64,000 bases of DNA from JANMES01 sp038229715 (GTDB lineage Bacteria; Planctomycetota; Phycisphaerae; Tepidisphaerales; Tepidisphaeraceae). How positions within the stretch are numbered: position 1 is the stretch's first letter; each line of letters opens with the position of its first letter. The notes below the pieces were generated by a model. The model was not told where the DNA came from. It was given only the letters and a program-made list of their open reading frames with translations, and searched no databases. The translations under genes and the position numbers were made by a program. Of this stretch, positions 15,899 through 25,526 are shown piece after piece. The stretch covers positions 1-64,000 of the forward strand of contig JBBROD010000009.1 in assembly GCA_038229715.1 (NCBI GenBank). The letters run 5' to 3'.

Positions 15899-16756
15899 AT
15901 GGGAACTGAATCTGCATTCGCCAGTGGAGTCACTCAGGAACTCGGGGTCAATCTCCTTCCCCGGCTGGTCATCCAAAACTCGCTCGGCCGTGCGCACCTG
16001 TATCTGCACGGGGCGACGCTGACGCATTTTGAACCCGTCGGCCATAAGCCCGTCATCTTCGTCAGCCGGCAAGCGGTGTATGAAGACACGAAACCGATCC
16101 GTGGCGGGGTGCCGATCTGCTGGCCGTGGTTCGGGCCGCACCCTTCTGATAAAGCGAAAGCGCCCCACGGCTACGCGCGGTTGAGCGAATGGCACGTCGC
16201 GTCGACCAAAGCGCTGCCCGACGGCTCGACCCGTGTGACGCTGGCGACCAAGCTCGACATCGCCGAACTGGTGTTCGAGGTGACGGTCGGCAAATCGTTG
16301 ACCATGAAGCTGACGACCCGCAACACCACCGCCGGTCCGATCACCGTCACCGAGGCGCTGCACACGTATCTGTCGATCGGCGACATCCACCAAATCAGCG
16401 TCGAAGGCCTGGCCGGGGCGGATTGCGTCGATCGACTTACCGACGCTCGCACGAAACAAGACGCCGCGCCGATTCGTATCGATCGAGAAGTGGACCGCAC
16501 CTTCCTCAACACCATCGCGACGACCACGCTCATCGACCCGGTCTTCAATCGCAAGATCGCGATCAGCAAGCGCGGCTCGAATTCCACGGTGGTTTGGAAC
16601 CCGTGGATCGACAAGTCGAAGGCGATGAGCGACCTGGCCGACGACGAGTATCACGGCTTTGTCTGCATCGAAACCGCGAATGCCTTGGAGAATGGCGTAA
16701 CCATCCCGCCGGGGCAGACTCACGAGATCGAGGCGAATGTAGCGGTTGTGAAGTAG
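15899..16756 (+). CDS. D-hexose-6-phosphate mutarotase
   Basis: 285 residues of the aldose-1-epimerase superfamily, YeaD-like branch, which interconverts anomers of glucose-6-phosphate. Signatures: HGATLTHFEPVG, RGGVPICWPWFGPH (phosphate and substrate site), the catalytic His in APHGYARLSEW, the EALHTYLSIGDI strand, STVVWNPWIDKSKAMSD, and the catalytic Glu in FVCIETANALENG. It has no signal peptide and is cytoplasmic. The 177 bases upstream separate it from the divergent TadG-like gene and contain no other gene. Confidence 0.93.
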   Translation: MGTESAFASGVTQELGVNLLPRLVIQNSLGRAHLYLHGATLTHFEPVGHKPVIFVSRQAVYEDTKPIRGGVPICWPWFGPHPSDKAKAPHGYARLSEWHVASTKALPDGSTRVTLATKLDIAELVFEVTVGKSLTMKLTTRNTTAGPITVTEALHTYLSIGDIHQISVEGLAGADCVDRLTDARTKQDAAPIRIDREVDRTFLNTIATTTLIDPVFNRKIAISKRGSNSTVVWNPWIDKSKAMSDLADDEYHGFVCIETANALENGVTIPPGQTHEIEANVAVVK

Positions 16757-16843
16757 CTTCGGTTGCGACAATTCATCGCGCTTCGCGTACTATCTTCTGT
16801 CGGCCGGATCGTAGGACCGATCGGGCAACAGGAGATCTGCGTT

Positions 16844-19672
16844 ATGCGTCTTGCTCATCGTTCGTTCGCCGGTTTGTTCGTGCTTTTCATTTGCCTTTTC
16901 TCGTCGGCCGTGCTCGCCGAGGCCAACCCGCCGGTAGCGCCGGTGGAGTTCACCAAAGAAACACTCCAAAACGGTCTCCGCGTCATCTACGTGCCACTGA
17001 AAGCGACGCCCGTGGTGCACGTGCGCGTGCTCTACCACGTCGGCTCGCGCGACGAGCGGCCGGACCGGCAGGGGTTTGCCCACATGTTCGAGCACATGAT
17101 GTTCCGCGGATCGGCCCACGTCGCGCCGCAAGAGCACATGAAGCTGATCGGCGTCGTCGGCGGGTACAGCAACGCGTTCACCAGCTTCGATCAGACCACC
17201 TATATCGACACCGTGCCGGCCAACCAGTTGGAGTTGCCGCTGTATATGGAAGCCGACCGCATGGCGAGCTTCAAAGTCTCCGACGACATCTATAAGGTCG
17301 AGCGGAACGTGGTCGCCAAAGAGTGGGGCATTCGTCAGAATAAGCCGTACGGGACGCAGTTTGAGGATTTTCTTACGCTGACATTCCCGTCGGGGTATTA
17401 CCGCTGGACGCCGATCGGCAACATGGACCAACTCCGCGCCGCAGCGGCCAGTGAGCTGCAGGCGTTTTTCAACAAGTACTACTTGCCGAACAACGCGGTG
17501 CTGGTGATCTCCGGTGATTTTGATATCGACCAAGCCCGGGCCATGGTGAAAAAATATTACGCATGGATTCCCGCCGGCCCGTCTGTCACGCGGGAGATTC
17601 CGAAAGAGCCGGATCAGGACAAGCCGCGACTGAACGAAGTCAAGCGTGTTGTCCCGCTGCCTTCGGTCATGATCGGATACAAACTGCCTCCGTATGATTC
17701 GGATGATTTCGCGGCGCTTAACATGCTGGGCACGATTCTGGGTGATGGCGCATCGAGCCGGCTGGATCGCAAGCTGGTTAACAACGACAAGCCGCTCTGC
17801 TCCAACGCCGGTGCCGGGCCGTACCAACTGCAGGACGCGGGCGTGTTCATCGTCAACGCGATGCTGCTGCAAGGGAAGAATCCCGAAGACGTGAAGGCGG
17901 GATTGCTGGAAGCGATCGCCGAGGTCGCGAAGAACGGCGTGACCAACGAGGAAATCGCCAAGGCCCGCCTGCTGAGCAAGAAAGCGATCGTCGCCAGCCG
18001 CGTTGAATGCTCCGAACTGGCGGCCCAGGTCGGGCAGGAGGAATTGTTTGCCAACGATGCGTCGCGCGTGAACAGCGAAGTCGATCGCCTGTTCGCCGTC
18101 ACGGCCGCGGACGTGAAACGGGTTGCGAGTAAGTATCTGACTCCCGACAAGAGCAGCACGCTGGTCACACTGCCCGACCCGATGGGCGCTGCCGCCCGCG
18201 CAGCGGCCGCCGCGGAGGCGAAGAAGTTGATGACCGCCCCGGTCGCCACCACCACCGCCGCTGTTGAGCCGCGAGCAGTGGCGTTCCCTGAAAACTACCC
18301 GCTCAAGCCGCCGGTTGCATCCAGCGCCGCCAATCCGGTGTTCAAAAAAGGGGAGGAAACAACGATCAACGGTGTGAAGGTGATCGTGATGGAAGACCAC
18401 CGCCTGCCGATCGTTACCTGGGGATTAACGCTCCGCACCGGCGGATACGCCGCGCCGGCGGGCAAGGAAGGGCTTGCAAGCCTGACTGACAAGCTCATGA
18501 CCCGCGGCGCAGACGGGATGGATTATGAAGCGCTCGCCGGCGATCTGGACAGCCGGGCGATTTCGATCGATCTCAGCGACGGCGGCGACATCACAAGGCT
18601 CAACGGATCGGCCATCACCGATCAGTTGGATCACGCGCTGGACCGCACCCGCCAGATTCTGTTCAAGCCTACTTTGGCATCAGAAGAGTTCGATAAGCTC
18701 AAGGCGCAAATGTCCAACGGTCTTACCGTTGAACAGGAAAACCCCTCGGCCGTCGCGGCCCATGAGTTTGGCAAGGCGCTCTACGGCGAATCGTTGCAGG
18801 GCCGACACGCAACGCCGGATTCGCTGGCGGCTGTCACGCTCGACGACGTGAAAGCATTCTACGCGCAGATGCTTAAGTCGAACGACGCGATTCTCGTATT
18901 CGCCGGTGATGTGACCGTCCAGCGCGGACAAGAACTGGCGACGAAGTTGCTTGACGGAATCAAGGTGGGTGATTTAGCCAAGGTCGATTACGCCGTCCCG
19001 GCCTACACGGGTCGCAAGATCATCCTCGTCGACAACCCCGACGCCAAGCAAAGCGTCATCAAAATCGGCCTGCCTGCCTATGACATTCATGCCGACGACA
19101 AGTACGCCGGCATGCTGGGAGGTCAAATCCTGTCAGCCGGTATTGATTCGCGGCTCGGGCGGTACGTGCGCGCCGAGAAAGGCTATGTCTACGGCATCGG
19201 CGCGATGTTCTCGCCCGGCCGGCACGGCGGTGCATTTGCAGGGGCGACTGAAACCGGCTTCGAAACCACCGGCGCCACGATCGAGGCGATGTTCAAAGTC
19301 TTCTACGATCTCCGCACCGCTCCGGTGCTACCCAACGAACTGGCTGAAAGCAAAACCCGCGTCGCCGGCTCGATGCTGATGGAAACCCAAACGATCCAGC
19401 AACAGGCCGGTCGGCGCGTCGACGCGATGTTGAACGACTACCCGATCGACTACTGGGACAAGCTGCCCGCCCGCGTGAACGAAGTCACGCTCGATCAGAT
19501 CCAGGCCGTGATGAACCAGTATGTGAAGGACGACGCGATGACCATCGTCGTCGTCGCGCCAGCCGACAAGGTGAAAGAACAGCTGGATAAGCTGGGCAGC
19601 GTGCAGGTCCTGCCCATGCCCTCCAAACGCGGCGCCACTACAAAGCCGAGCGGCACGGAATTGTTGAAATAA
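16844..19672 (+). CDS. M16 zinc protease, double-domain, exported
   Basis: 942 residues from the ATG at 16844, which has an AGGAG box about ten bases upstream. The signal peptide is MRLAHRSFAGLFVLFICLFSSAVLAEA. The first half is catalytically complete: inverted zinc motif HMFEH in QGFAHMFEHMMFRGSAH, plus the distal Glu in VERNVVAKEW. The second half (from about residue 490) repeats the fold without HxxEH and should be the inactive partner that closes the chamber. The family degrades peptides or small unfolded proteins in the periplasm. A palindromic repeat follows the stop. Confidence 0.93.
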   Translation: MRLAHRSFAGLFVLFICLFSSAVLAEANPPVAPVEFTKETLQNGLRVIYVPLKATPVVHVRVLYHVGSRDERPDRQGFAHMFEHMMFRGSAHVAPQEHMKLIGVVGGYSNAFTSFDQTTYIDTVPANQLELPLYMEADRMASFKVSDDIYKVERNVVAKEWGIRQNKPYGTQFEDFLTLTFPSGYYRWTPIGNMDQLRAAAASELQAFFNKYYLPNNAVLVISGDFDIDQARAMVKKYYAWIPAGPSVTREIPKEPDQDKPRLNEVKRVVPLPSVMIGYKLPPYDSDDFAALNMLGTILGDGASSRLDRKLVNNDKPLCSNAGAGPYQLQDAGVFIVNAMLLQGKNPEDVKAGLLEAIAEVAKNGVTNEEIAKARLLSKKAIVASRVECSELAAQVGQEELFANDASRVNSEVDRLFAVTAADVKRVASKYLTPDKSSTLVTLPDPMGAAARAAAAAEAKKLMTAPVATTTAAVEPRAVAFPENYPLKPPVASSAANPVFKKGEETTINGVKVIVMEDHRLPIVTWGLTLRTGGYAAPAGKEGLASLTDKLMTRGADGMDYEALAGDLDSRAISIDLSDGGDITRLNGSAITDQLDHALDRTRQILFKPTLASEEFDKLKAQMSNGLTVEQENPSAVAAHEFGKALYGESLQGRHATPDSLAAVTLDDVKAFYAQMLKSNDAILVFAGDVTVQRGQELATKLLDGIKVGDLAKVDYAVPAYTGRKIILVDNPDAKQSVIKIGLPAYDIHADDKYAGMLGGQILSAGIDSRLGRYVRAEKGYVYGIGAMFSPGRHGGAFAGATETGFETTGATIEAMFKVFYDLRTAPVLPNELAESKTRVAGSMLMETQTIQQQAGRRVDAMLNDYPIDYWDKLPARVNEVTLDQIQAVMNQYVKDDAMTIVVVAPADKVKEQLDKLGSVQVLPMPSKRGATTKPSGTELLK

Positions 19673-19678
19673 TTTTTT

Positions 19679-19779
19679 GCCACAGATGGGGCACAGATTC
19701 ACACAGATAAAATGCAAAACAAATAGTTCGTACGTAATAGTTCGTACTTATCTGTGTTCATCTGTGCCCCATCTGTGGC
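19679..19779. repeat. Intergenic palindrome, GCCACAGATGGGGCACAGA type, second copy
   Basis: GCCACAGATGGGGCACAG (from 19679) mirrors CTGTGCCCCATCTGTGGC, ending at 19779. The core holds a repeated AATAGTTCGTAC. It is the same outer family as 6956-7139. Confidence 0.92.
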
Positions 19780-19802
19780 TAACTTCCTCTGAGAATTGAC
19801 GG

Positions 19803-21512
19803 ATGCGCCGAACCCCAGCTTGGATCGTCTTCTTCATCACCCTCGCCGTTTTCGGCGTGGCGTTCATCTATCCGCTGTACAAAGTCATCAGCGGCGGATT
19901 CGTTGACGCGGACGGCCGCTTCACGCTGGAGTTCCTCATCGGCGTGTTCCGCAACCCGATCTACTCACAAGGATTGCTCAACAGCCTCGGCATCGCGATC
20001 GGCACGACGTCGCTCGTCACGCTCATCGCCGTGCCGCTGGCGTGGATCGGCAATCGGTACGATTTCGCCGGCAAGGGACTGATCAGCGGCCTGCTGCTCG
20101 TGCCGATGATCTTGCCGCCGTTCGTCGGGGCGATCGGGTTTCAGCAGATTTTTGGGCAGTACGGCGCGTTCAACGCTTTACTGCATTTGGGGCCGAAAGA
20201 TTGGCTCGGCAACGCCCGATACTGGGGCGTGATCGGGCTGCAGGCGCTGGCGCTCTACCCGATCCTGTACCTCAACGTCTCAGCCGCGATGGCGAATATC
20301 GACCCGGCCATGGAGCAGGCGGCGGAAAACCTCGGCTGCACCGGGTTCCGCAAGTTCTGGAGCATCACGCTCCCGCTGATCATGCCCGGCCTGTTCGCCG
20401 GCGGGACGATCGTGTTTATCTGGAGCTTCACCGAACTAGGCACGCCGCTGATCATGAACTACACACGCGCCGCCCCGGTGCAGGTGTTTGATGCGCTAAA
20501 GGAAATCGGCAAAAGCCCCTTCCCGTACGCGCTGGTGTTCGTGATGCTCGCCTCCAGCCTGCTGCTGTACGCGCTGAGCAAGTTTTTCTTCGGCCGGCAG
20601 ACTTACGCGGCGCAAGCCAAAGCGTCCACCGCCTCTAGTACCACGCCGCTGAAGGGTTTGAAGGGACTATTGGCGATGGCGCCGTTCCTCGTGGTGATCT
20701 TTCTTGCGCTACTGCCGCACCTCGGCGTGATCCTCACCAGCTTTTCCGTCCCCGGCAGTTGGTACCGCACGGTGTTGCCTCAGGCGTTCACCGGCTCGAA
20801 CTACGTTGAAGCGCTCGGCCACAGCATGACGGTTAGTTCGATCAAAAATAGTTTGATCTACTCAAGCCTCGCGGTCTGCTTCAACATGGTGCTCGGGATC
20901 GCGATCGCGTTTGTGGTGGTGCGTTCGGACCTGAAAATCCGCGGCATTCTCGATACCCTGGCGATGCTCCCGCTGGCCGTGCCGGGGTTGGTGATGGCGT
21001 TCGGCTATCTCGCGTGCAGCAGCGAGCTTTCGCAGACGTTGTTTGTAAAAAATCATCCCATCTTCAAGAAGCTGGTGGACGTGCAGACCAATCCGCTGCT
21101 GTTTTTGGTGATCGCCTACAGCATCCGACGTCTTCCCTACATGGTCCGATCAGCCGTGGCAGGTTTGCAGCAAACGAGCGTGACGCTGGAAGAAGCCGCG
21201 AGCAACTTAGGTGCCAGCCCGATGCTGACCATCCGCCGGATCACCGTGCCGCTGATCCTGGCCAACCTGATCGCCGGTGCGATGCTGGCGTTCGCGTTCA
21301 GTATGCTGGAAGTGTCTGACAGTTTGATGCTCGCCCAGCGGCAGGATTTTTACCCGATCACCAAAACGATCTACGAGCTGTTCCAACTCATCGGCACGGG
21401 CAAGTACGTCGCCAGCGCCCTGGGCGTCTGGGCGATGGCGTTCCTGGCCATCACCATCCTCGGCAGCAGCATCATTCTTGGGAAGAAGCTTGGGGCGATT
21501 TTCAGGGTTTGA
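19803..21512 (+). CDS. ABC transporter permease, fused two-domain iron(III) type
   Basis: 569 residues with about twelve membrane segments: two tandem binding-protein-dependent permease domains. The EAA loops that contact the ATPase are visible as MEQAAENLGCTGFRKFWSITLPLIMPG and LEEAASNLGASPMLTIRRITVPLILAN. This two-domain architecture is typical of FbpB/AfuB permeases for ferric iron, and of some thiamine or phosphonate systems. No substrate-binding or ATPase gene lies next to it, so the substrate is a family-level guess. It is followed by a palindrome and a foldase gene. Confidence 0.9.
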   Translation: MRRTPAWIVFFITLAVFGVAFIYPLYKVISGGFVDADGRFTLEFLIGVFRNPIYSQGLLNSLGIAIGTTSLVTLIAVPLAWIGNRYDFAGKGLISGLLLVPMILPPFVGAIGFQQIFGQYGAFNALLHLGPKDWLGNARYWGVIGLQALALYPILYLNVSAAMANIDPAMEQAAENLGCTGFRKFWSITLPLIMPGLFAGGTIVFIWSFTELGTPLIMNYTRAAPVQVFDALKEIGKSPFPYALVFVMLASSLLLYALSKFFFGRQTYAAQAKASTASSTTPLKGLKGLLAMAPFLVVIFLALLPHLGVILTSFSVPGSWYRTVLPQAFTGSNYVEALGHSMTVSSIKNSLIYSSLAVCFNMVLGIAIAFVVVRSDLKIRGILDTLAMLPLAVPGLVMAFGYLACSSELSQTLFVKNHPIFKKLVDVQTNPLLFLVIAYSIRRLPYMVRSAVAGLQQTSVTLEEAASNLGASPMLTIRRITVPLILANLIAGAMLAFAFSMLEVSDSLMLAQRQDFYPITKTIYELFQLIGTGKYVASALGVWAMAFLAITILGSSIILGKKLGAIFRV

Positions 21513-21515
21513 TTT

Positions 21516-21626
21516 GTTTGTTGTTGGTTGTGGGTTGTGGGTTGGCTCTGCCCCAACGCGACCTGCAACTTCCAACCCACAACAAACAACTTCCAACCCA
21601 CAACCTACAACCCACAACAAACAATC
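21516..21626. repeat. Intergenic palindrome, GTTGGTTGTGGGTTGTGGG type, second copy
   Basis: The left arm 21516-21545 (TTGTTGGTTGTGGGTTG) mirrors several imperfect CAACCCACAAC units at 21564-21626. It is the same family as 13288-13377. Confidence 0.88.
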
Positions 21627-21670
21627 CCCAACCTAATGACATTTCCCCTTGGCAACGTCACAATATCTCC

Positions 21671-23044
21671 ATGCGCAAGAAGTTGATTGTACTAGCCTTG
21701 TTGCTAAGTGGTTGTGGCGGCGAGAACTCACCGCAGACTCTCAATAGTGACGCGTTTTACCGCCGCCGGACGATCGAGCCGAACTCGGCCGGCGGGGGAG
21801 TTCGCACGCGCGTCGGGCCCGTGGATGAAGCCGGGACGGTCGAAGCCATCAACCGTAAAACCGGCGACGGCGACAGCGTGGACGGCATTTCCGATACCGT
21901 GACCGACGCGTCGACTAAAACGACGCGCGTGCCGCCCGCTCGGCCGCTGGTATGGGCGCCGCCGGTGAATTCCACCACCACGCCGACCACGCTGCCCACG
22001 GGGCAGTACATGATCGTCGGCACGGTGCTGGCGGATGTGGACGGCGCGCCGATCTTCGCCAACCAAGTGCTCGACGCGATCGATAACGCGCTCGCCGCTC
22101 GCGCCCGTGAACTCAACGATCCTGTGCGGAAAGGGAAACCCTTCACGCCGGAAGAAATCAAGAACAACGAGACGGCATTCCGCTCGTTCGCGATCGATCA
22201 GATCAAGAAGGAAGTCGAGGCCGAAGTCCGCAACGAATTGGTCTACCGGGCGGCCCAGCGGTCGCTGAACGATAACGACCGCAAGTTGGTAGACGGTCTT
22301 ACCACCAAGTGGCGGCAGGACGAAATCATCGCCGCCGGCGGATCGGTGGAGCTCGCCCGCCGTCGCGCCAAGGCCGACGGGCGCGAGTTCGAGCAGAATA
22401 TCGACGACAAGCACCGCTGGTACATGACGCAGGTGTACTACGAGAAAAAAGTCATCCCCCTGATCGTCGTGACGGCTGACATGATGCGCGCGTATTACGA
22501 CAAGAATAAAGCCGCGCTCTTCACCGACAAAACCGCAGCCAGGTTCCGGATCGTGAAGATCAAGGTATCCGAGGTCGGCGATAGCACCCGCGCCAAAACC
22601 CGCGCCCGCGAGTGGCAGGAGAAGCTGGCCGGCGGGGAGGATTTCGCCAAGTTCGCCCGCGAGTTTAACACCGATTCGAATCTTCGCCTGCACGACGGAT
22701 TGCCGATGGAAGGGATGATCGACCGTGGAGCGTTCGCGATCAAACCCGTGGAAGACGCCGCTTGGGCGCTCGAGCAGGGGCAGGTGTCGAACGTGATCGA
22801 AGTCGGCGACTACCTGTACATTGTCAAACTCGAACAAAAAACCGTCGGCCGGACCAAGCCGTTTGATTCAGAGGAAGTTCAGGATCAGATCAGCCGCACG
22901 ATGCGCAGCGAACAGTTTCGAGTGCTACGTGAGCGGGAAGAAACCAAGCTGAAGCAGAACGCGATCCTGCGAACCGATGAAGGCTCGATCCGTCTCGCGC
23001 TGGGAATGGCGATGCAGCGGTATCAGCAGTGGGTGGGGCAATAG
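21671..23044 (+). CDS. PpiC/SurA-type peptidyl-prolyl isomerase lipoprotein
   Basis: 457 residues from the ATG at 21671 (MRKKLIVLALLLSGCGG), a short signal with lipobox LSGC; codons upstream lie in the palindrome. A low-complexity linker follows, then a SurA-N-like helical chaperone region (ILADVDGAPIFANQVLD-type start, residues about 115-260). The parvulin domain follows (about residues 300-410: AARFRIVKIKV..., REWQEKLAGGEDFAKFAREFNTD, GMIDRGAFAIKPVEDAAWALEQGQVSNVIEVGDYLYIVKLEQ). It probably assists folding of exported proteins. A strong terminator-like palindrome follows. Confidence 0.88.
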   Translation: MRKKLIVLALLLSGCGGENSPQTLNSDAFYRRRTIEPNSAGGGVRTRVGPVDEAGTVEAINRKTGDGDSVDGISDTVTDASTKTTRVPPARPLVWAPPVNSTTTPTTLPTGQYMIVGTVLADVDGAPIFANQVLDAIDNALAARARELNDPVRKGKPFTPEEIKNNETAFRSFAIDQIKKEVEAEVRNELVYRAAQRSLNDNDRKLVDGLTTKWRQDEIIAAGGSVELARRRAKADGREFEQNIDDKHRWYMTQVYYEKKVIPLIVVTADMMRAYYDKNKAALFTDKTAARFRIVKIKVSEVGDSTRAKTRAREWQEKLAGGEDFAKFAREFNTDSNLRLHDGLPMEGMIDRGAFAIKPVEDAAWALEQGQVSNVIEVGDYLYIVKLEQKTVGRTKPFDSEEVQDQISRTMRSEQFRVLREREETKLKQNAILRTDEGSIRLALGMAMQRYQQWVGQ

Positions 23045-23072
23045 TCAGCGGCTACTGGATTAAGCCCATGTA

Positions 23073-23160
23073 TCATCCTGCGGTAAGCCGAAGGATCTAG
23101 CCCCATCAGCAATTTGGCTGGATCCTTCGGGGTACCTCTGGATGACGGGTTCTTTTTTTT
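23073..23160 (+). terminator. Palindromic repeat acting as rho-independent terminator
   Basis: TCATCCTGCGGTAAGCCGAA (23073 on) mirrors TTCGGGGTACCTCTGGATGA, ending at 23145, followed after a few bases by a run of eight T (23153-23160). It belongs to the same CGTCATYC family as 24000-24082 and the hairpin interrupted by the insertion sequence. It lies between convergent genes. Confidence 0.8.
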
Positions 23161-23166
23161 GAAAGG

Positions 23167-23790
23167 TTATTTCTCTCCCGCCGGCTGCGTCGTCGGGCGG
23201 GTTGTGGGTTCGCCCATCATTGGTGGGGCTGCGATCTTCCCCATCATGATCGGCGGCGCTTCGGCGACGTTGCCCTGTTCAGGCTGGGTGGTCGGGCAGA
23301 CGGCAATGTCACCCATCGCGACCGGTGCCGGCGCGGCCCCGCCGGCTGCTTTGATCGGTGCGTCGACTTTCGGGTTCTGCAGTTGTGCGATCCACTTTTG
23401 CGCGATCTTCACCGGCAGTGGCAGGTTGCTGTTCCCGGACGCCATTGCTTTCTGGTCACTCACACCGAACGGCCCGAAGAGCCCGCCGAGCACTGCCGCG
23501 CAAGACAGCGCGACCAAACGCGATAGCCGCTTCTTCGCCAGTTTCCAGGCGCCTTCGCAATCGCTGGTGATGACCGTTCCGTCCATCCGGCGGTACAGGC
23601 GGATGCAGAGGTGTCCTTCCTTCGCCAACAGCAGCCGCTCGGCCTGCGGGCGGGTCATCTCCGATAAGTTGTAAACGTTGAGCTTGCAATGGTCGCAGTA
23701 GCGGACTTGGTCATTCCCGTGCATCGCCGTCCAATCGGCTGGGCAAGGGCGGGCGATATCGATCACGTTGAGCGAATAGTTGGTTTGCAT
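23167..23790 (-). CDS. Planctomycete-type conserved membrane-anchored protein of unknown function
   Basis: 207 residues from the ATG at 23788-23790. The N-terminal 85 residues form a recurrent domain: ARPCPADWTAMHGNDQVRYCDHCKLNVYNLSEMT, then AERLLLAKEGHLCIRLYRR and DGTVITSDC. The CxxC and further cysteines suggest metal binding. A hydrophobic segment (LVALSCAAVLGGLFGPFGV) then a Pro/Ala/Met-rich tail with repeated PPxMMGxxxxP and TTQP units follow. I recognise the domain as common in Planctomycetota and relatives, but its function is not known to me. Confidence 0.75.
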   Translation of the reverse strand: MQTNYSLNVIDIARPCPADWTAMHGNDQVRYCDHCKLNVYNLSEMTRPQAERLLLAKEGHLCIRLYRRMDGTVITSDCEGAWKLAKKRLSRLVALSCAAVLGGLFGPFGVSDQKAMASGNSNLPLPVKIAQKWIAQLQNPKVDAPIKAAGGAAPAPVAMGDIAVCPTTQPEQGNVAEAPPIMMGKIAAPPMMGEPTTRPTTQPAGEK

Positions 23791-23978
23791 GGTTGCGTCT
23801 CCTGTGTTGATTGAGACGCGGACGCGGTTGAAAAGTTTCAAACGCCTCGGATTCCCTATAAAATACCGAAAAATTCGATTTTTCGGAGTCTGCCGGACTA
23901 CCTGACAGACATTTTCTTCGACAACTACCGCACGACTTCGTCGAAAACGTCCTGCCGGTCTGTCATACAGACGCCGTT

Positions 23979-24108
23979 TAATTCTCGCGCATCCAGCACC
24001 GTCATTCCGCGGTACGCCGAGGAATCTCGGCATGCGGAAACCGCTCGATTCCAGAGATTCCTCGGAGTACCTCAGAATGACGATCTGCGACGGATCGCGC
24101 GAGAATTA
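23979..24108. repeat. Nested intergenic palindrome, CGTCATTC type
   Basis: The outer 12-base arms TAATTCTCGCGC (23979-23990) and GCGCGAGAATTA (24097-24108) are perfect. Inner arms are 24000-24028 (CGTCATTCCGCGGTACGCCG...) and 24054-24082. This fills the centre of the 383-base gap 23791-24173, in which no gene is seen. Confidence 0.9.
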
Positions 24109-24173
24109 GATCAAATCCGTATCAGTCGTTTCTGGCGACACGGCCGCTGCTTTCACTGCTTACCGCCTACTTT

Positions 24174-25343
24174 TCACAAAGGCAGCTTTCTCGCTGTTTC
24201 GAGGTAGAGATCGTAATTCGCCTTCATCTCGTGCAGCGAATCGCCGCCGAACTTTTCGCACATGGCTTTGGCGATTTCGAACGCGATGACGTTTTCCATC
24301 ACCACGCCGGCGGCGCTAATGGCGCTGATGTCGGAGCGCTCCCAACCGGCTTCGGACTCGGCCTTGGTGTTCAGATCGATGCTGCGGAGCGGCTTGCCGA
24401 GTGTTGAGATCGGCTTCATCGCGCCGCGGACGACGACCGGCCGGCCGTTGGTCATGCCGCCCTCGAGTCCTCCCGCATTATTGGTGCTGCGGACGAAACC
24501 GAGGCCCGGCGTGTTCTTCAGCGACGCGTCGTACGCGATCTCGTCATGTACCTTGCTGCCCGGCCGGCGCGCGGTTTCAAACCCCAGGCCGAACTCCACG
24601 CCCTTGAACGCCTGGATCGCCACGACGGCCGCGGCGATTCGGCTGTCGAGCCGGCCGTCCCACGTCATGCAACTGCCGATACCGATAGGGCAGCCGAAAA
24701 CGTGCGTCTCCACGATCCCGCCGGCGGTGTCTTTCGCCAGCTTCTGCTGGTTGATGAAGTCCTTCATCGCCGCGTCGGCGGCAGGGTCGGGGCAGTAGAC
24801 TTCGCTGGCGTCGCGGAGTTTCACCAGCTCGCGCGAATTACTTTCGGTGACTTCAACGTTCGCGGTCGCTTCGCCGACCGTGCGGACGAAGCCGAACACT
24901 TCAATGCCGAATTGCTTGAGCAGACAGCGCGCCAGTGCGCCTGCCGCCACGCGAGCGGCGGTTTCGCGGGCGCTGGCGCGCTCCAGCGTTTCGCGACAAT
25001 CGGTGGTCAGCCATTTAATCGACCCGGCCAAGTCCGCATGCCCCGGCCGCGGCCGGTGCAGCGGCGGGGTGGCGGCGGGGTCGTTCAGGCGGTTGTCCTT
25101 GTTGGGAATCAGCATCGCGATCGGCGAGCCGATCGAATGGCCCATCCGCACGCCGGTCAGGAAATCCACATGATCGGTCTCGATCTTCTGCCGCCCCCCG
25201 CGGCCGTACCCGCCCTGGCGACGACGAAGCTCGCCGTCGATTAACGCCTGATCGAGCGGCACACCGGCCGGCAAACCTTCCACGAGCGAGATGAGCGCCG
25301 GTCCGTGAGACTCGCCGGCGGTACGGTAGCTGAGCAGGGGCAT
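24174..25343 (-). CDS. aroC: Chorismate synthase
   Basis: 389 residues. It converts EPSP to chorismate using reduced FMN, the last common step of aromatic amino-acid synthesis. Family signatures are all present: YRTAGESHGPALISLVEGLPAGV at the N-terminus, GRGGRQKIETDHVDFLTGVRMGHSIGSPIA, RPGHADLAGSIKW, RASARETAARVAAGALA, GLGFETARRPGSKVHDEI and NAGGLEGGMTNG. STLGKPLRSIDL precedes the C-terminal helix. No aro neighbours are present. Confidence 0.97.
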   Translation of the reverse strand: MPLLSYRTAGESHGPALISLVEGLPAGVPLDQALIDGELRRRQGGYGRGGRQKIETDHVDFLTGVRMGHSIGSPIAMLIPNKDNRLNDPAATPPLHRPRPGHADLAGSIKWLTTDCRETLERASARETAARVAAGALARCLLKQFGIEVFGFVRTVGEATANVEVTESNSRELVKLRDASEVYCPDPAADAAMKDFINQQKLAKDTAGGIVETHVFGCPIGIGSCMTWDGRLDSRIAAAVVAIQAFKGVEFGLGFETARRPGSKVHDEIAYDASLKNTPGLGFVRSTNNAGGLEGGMTNGRPVVVRGAMKPISTLGKPLRSIDLNTKAESEAGWERSDISAISAAGVVMENVIAFEIAKAMCEKFGGDSLHEMKANYDLYLETARKLPL

Positions 25344-25526
25344 AGGCTGTTCAGTTTAGCAAAGATTCGATGGTTCTGCGCGGGTTATGCGAGGCTCCAC
25401 GACCCTACGAACCGATTGTCATCGTTGATTCAGGGATATCTCAGGTGGCGCATCCCGTTGGAGCTTGTCGCGTGTGAGGCATCGCGCGGGGCGTAGCGAT
25501 CGGAATGGGCCCCGCCGACGCGGATG

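Noticed and set aside
16790..18400. A 536-codon open frame on the minus strand opposite the M16 protease
   Set aside because: The plus strand has a signal peptide, the HxxEH site and full-length family match. Long antisense frames are common in GC-rich coding DNA, and this one has no recognisable domain.
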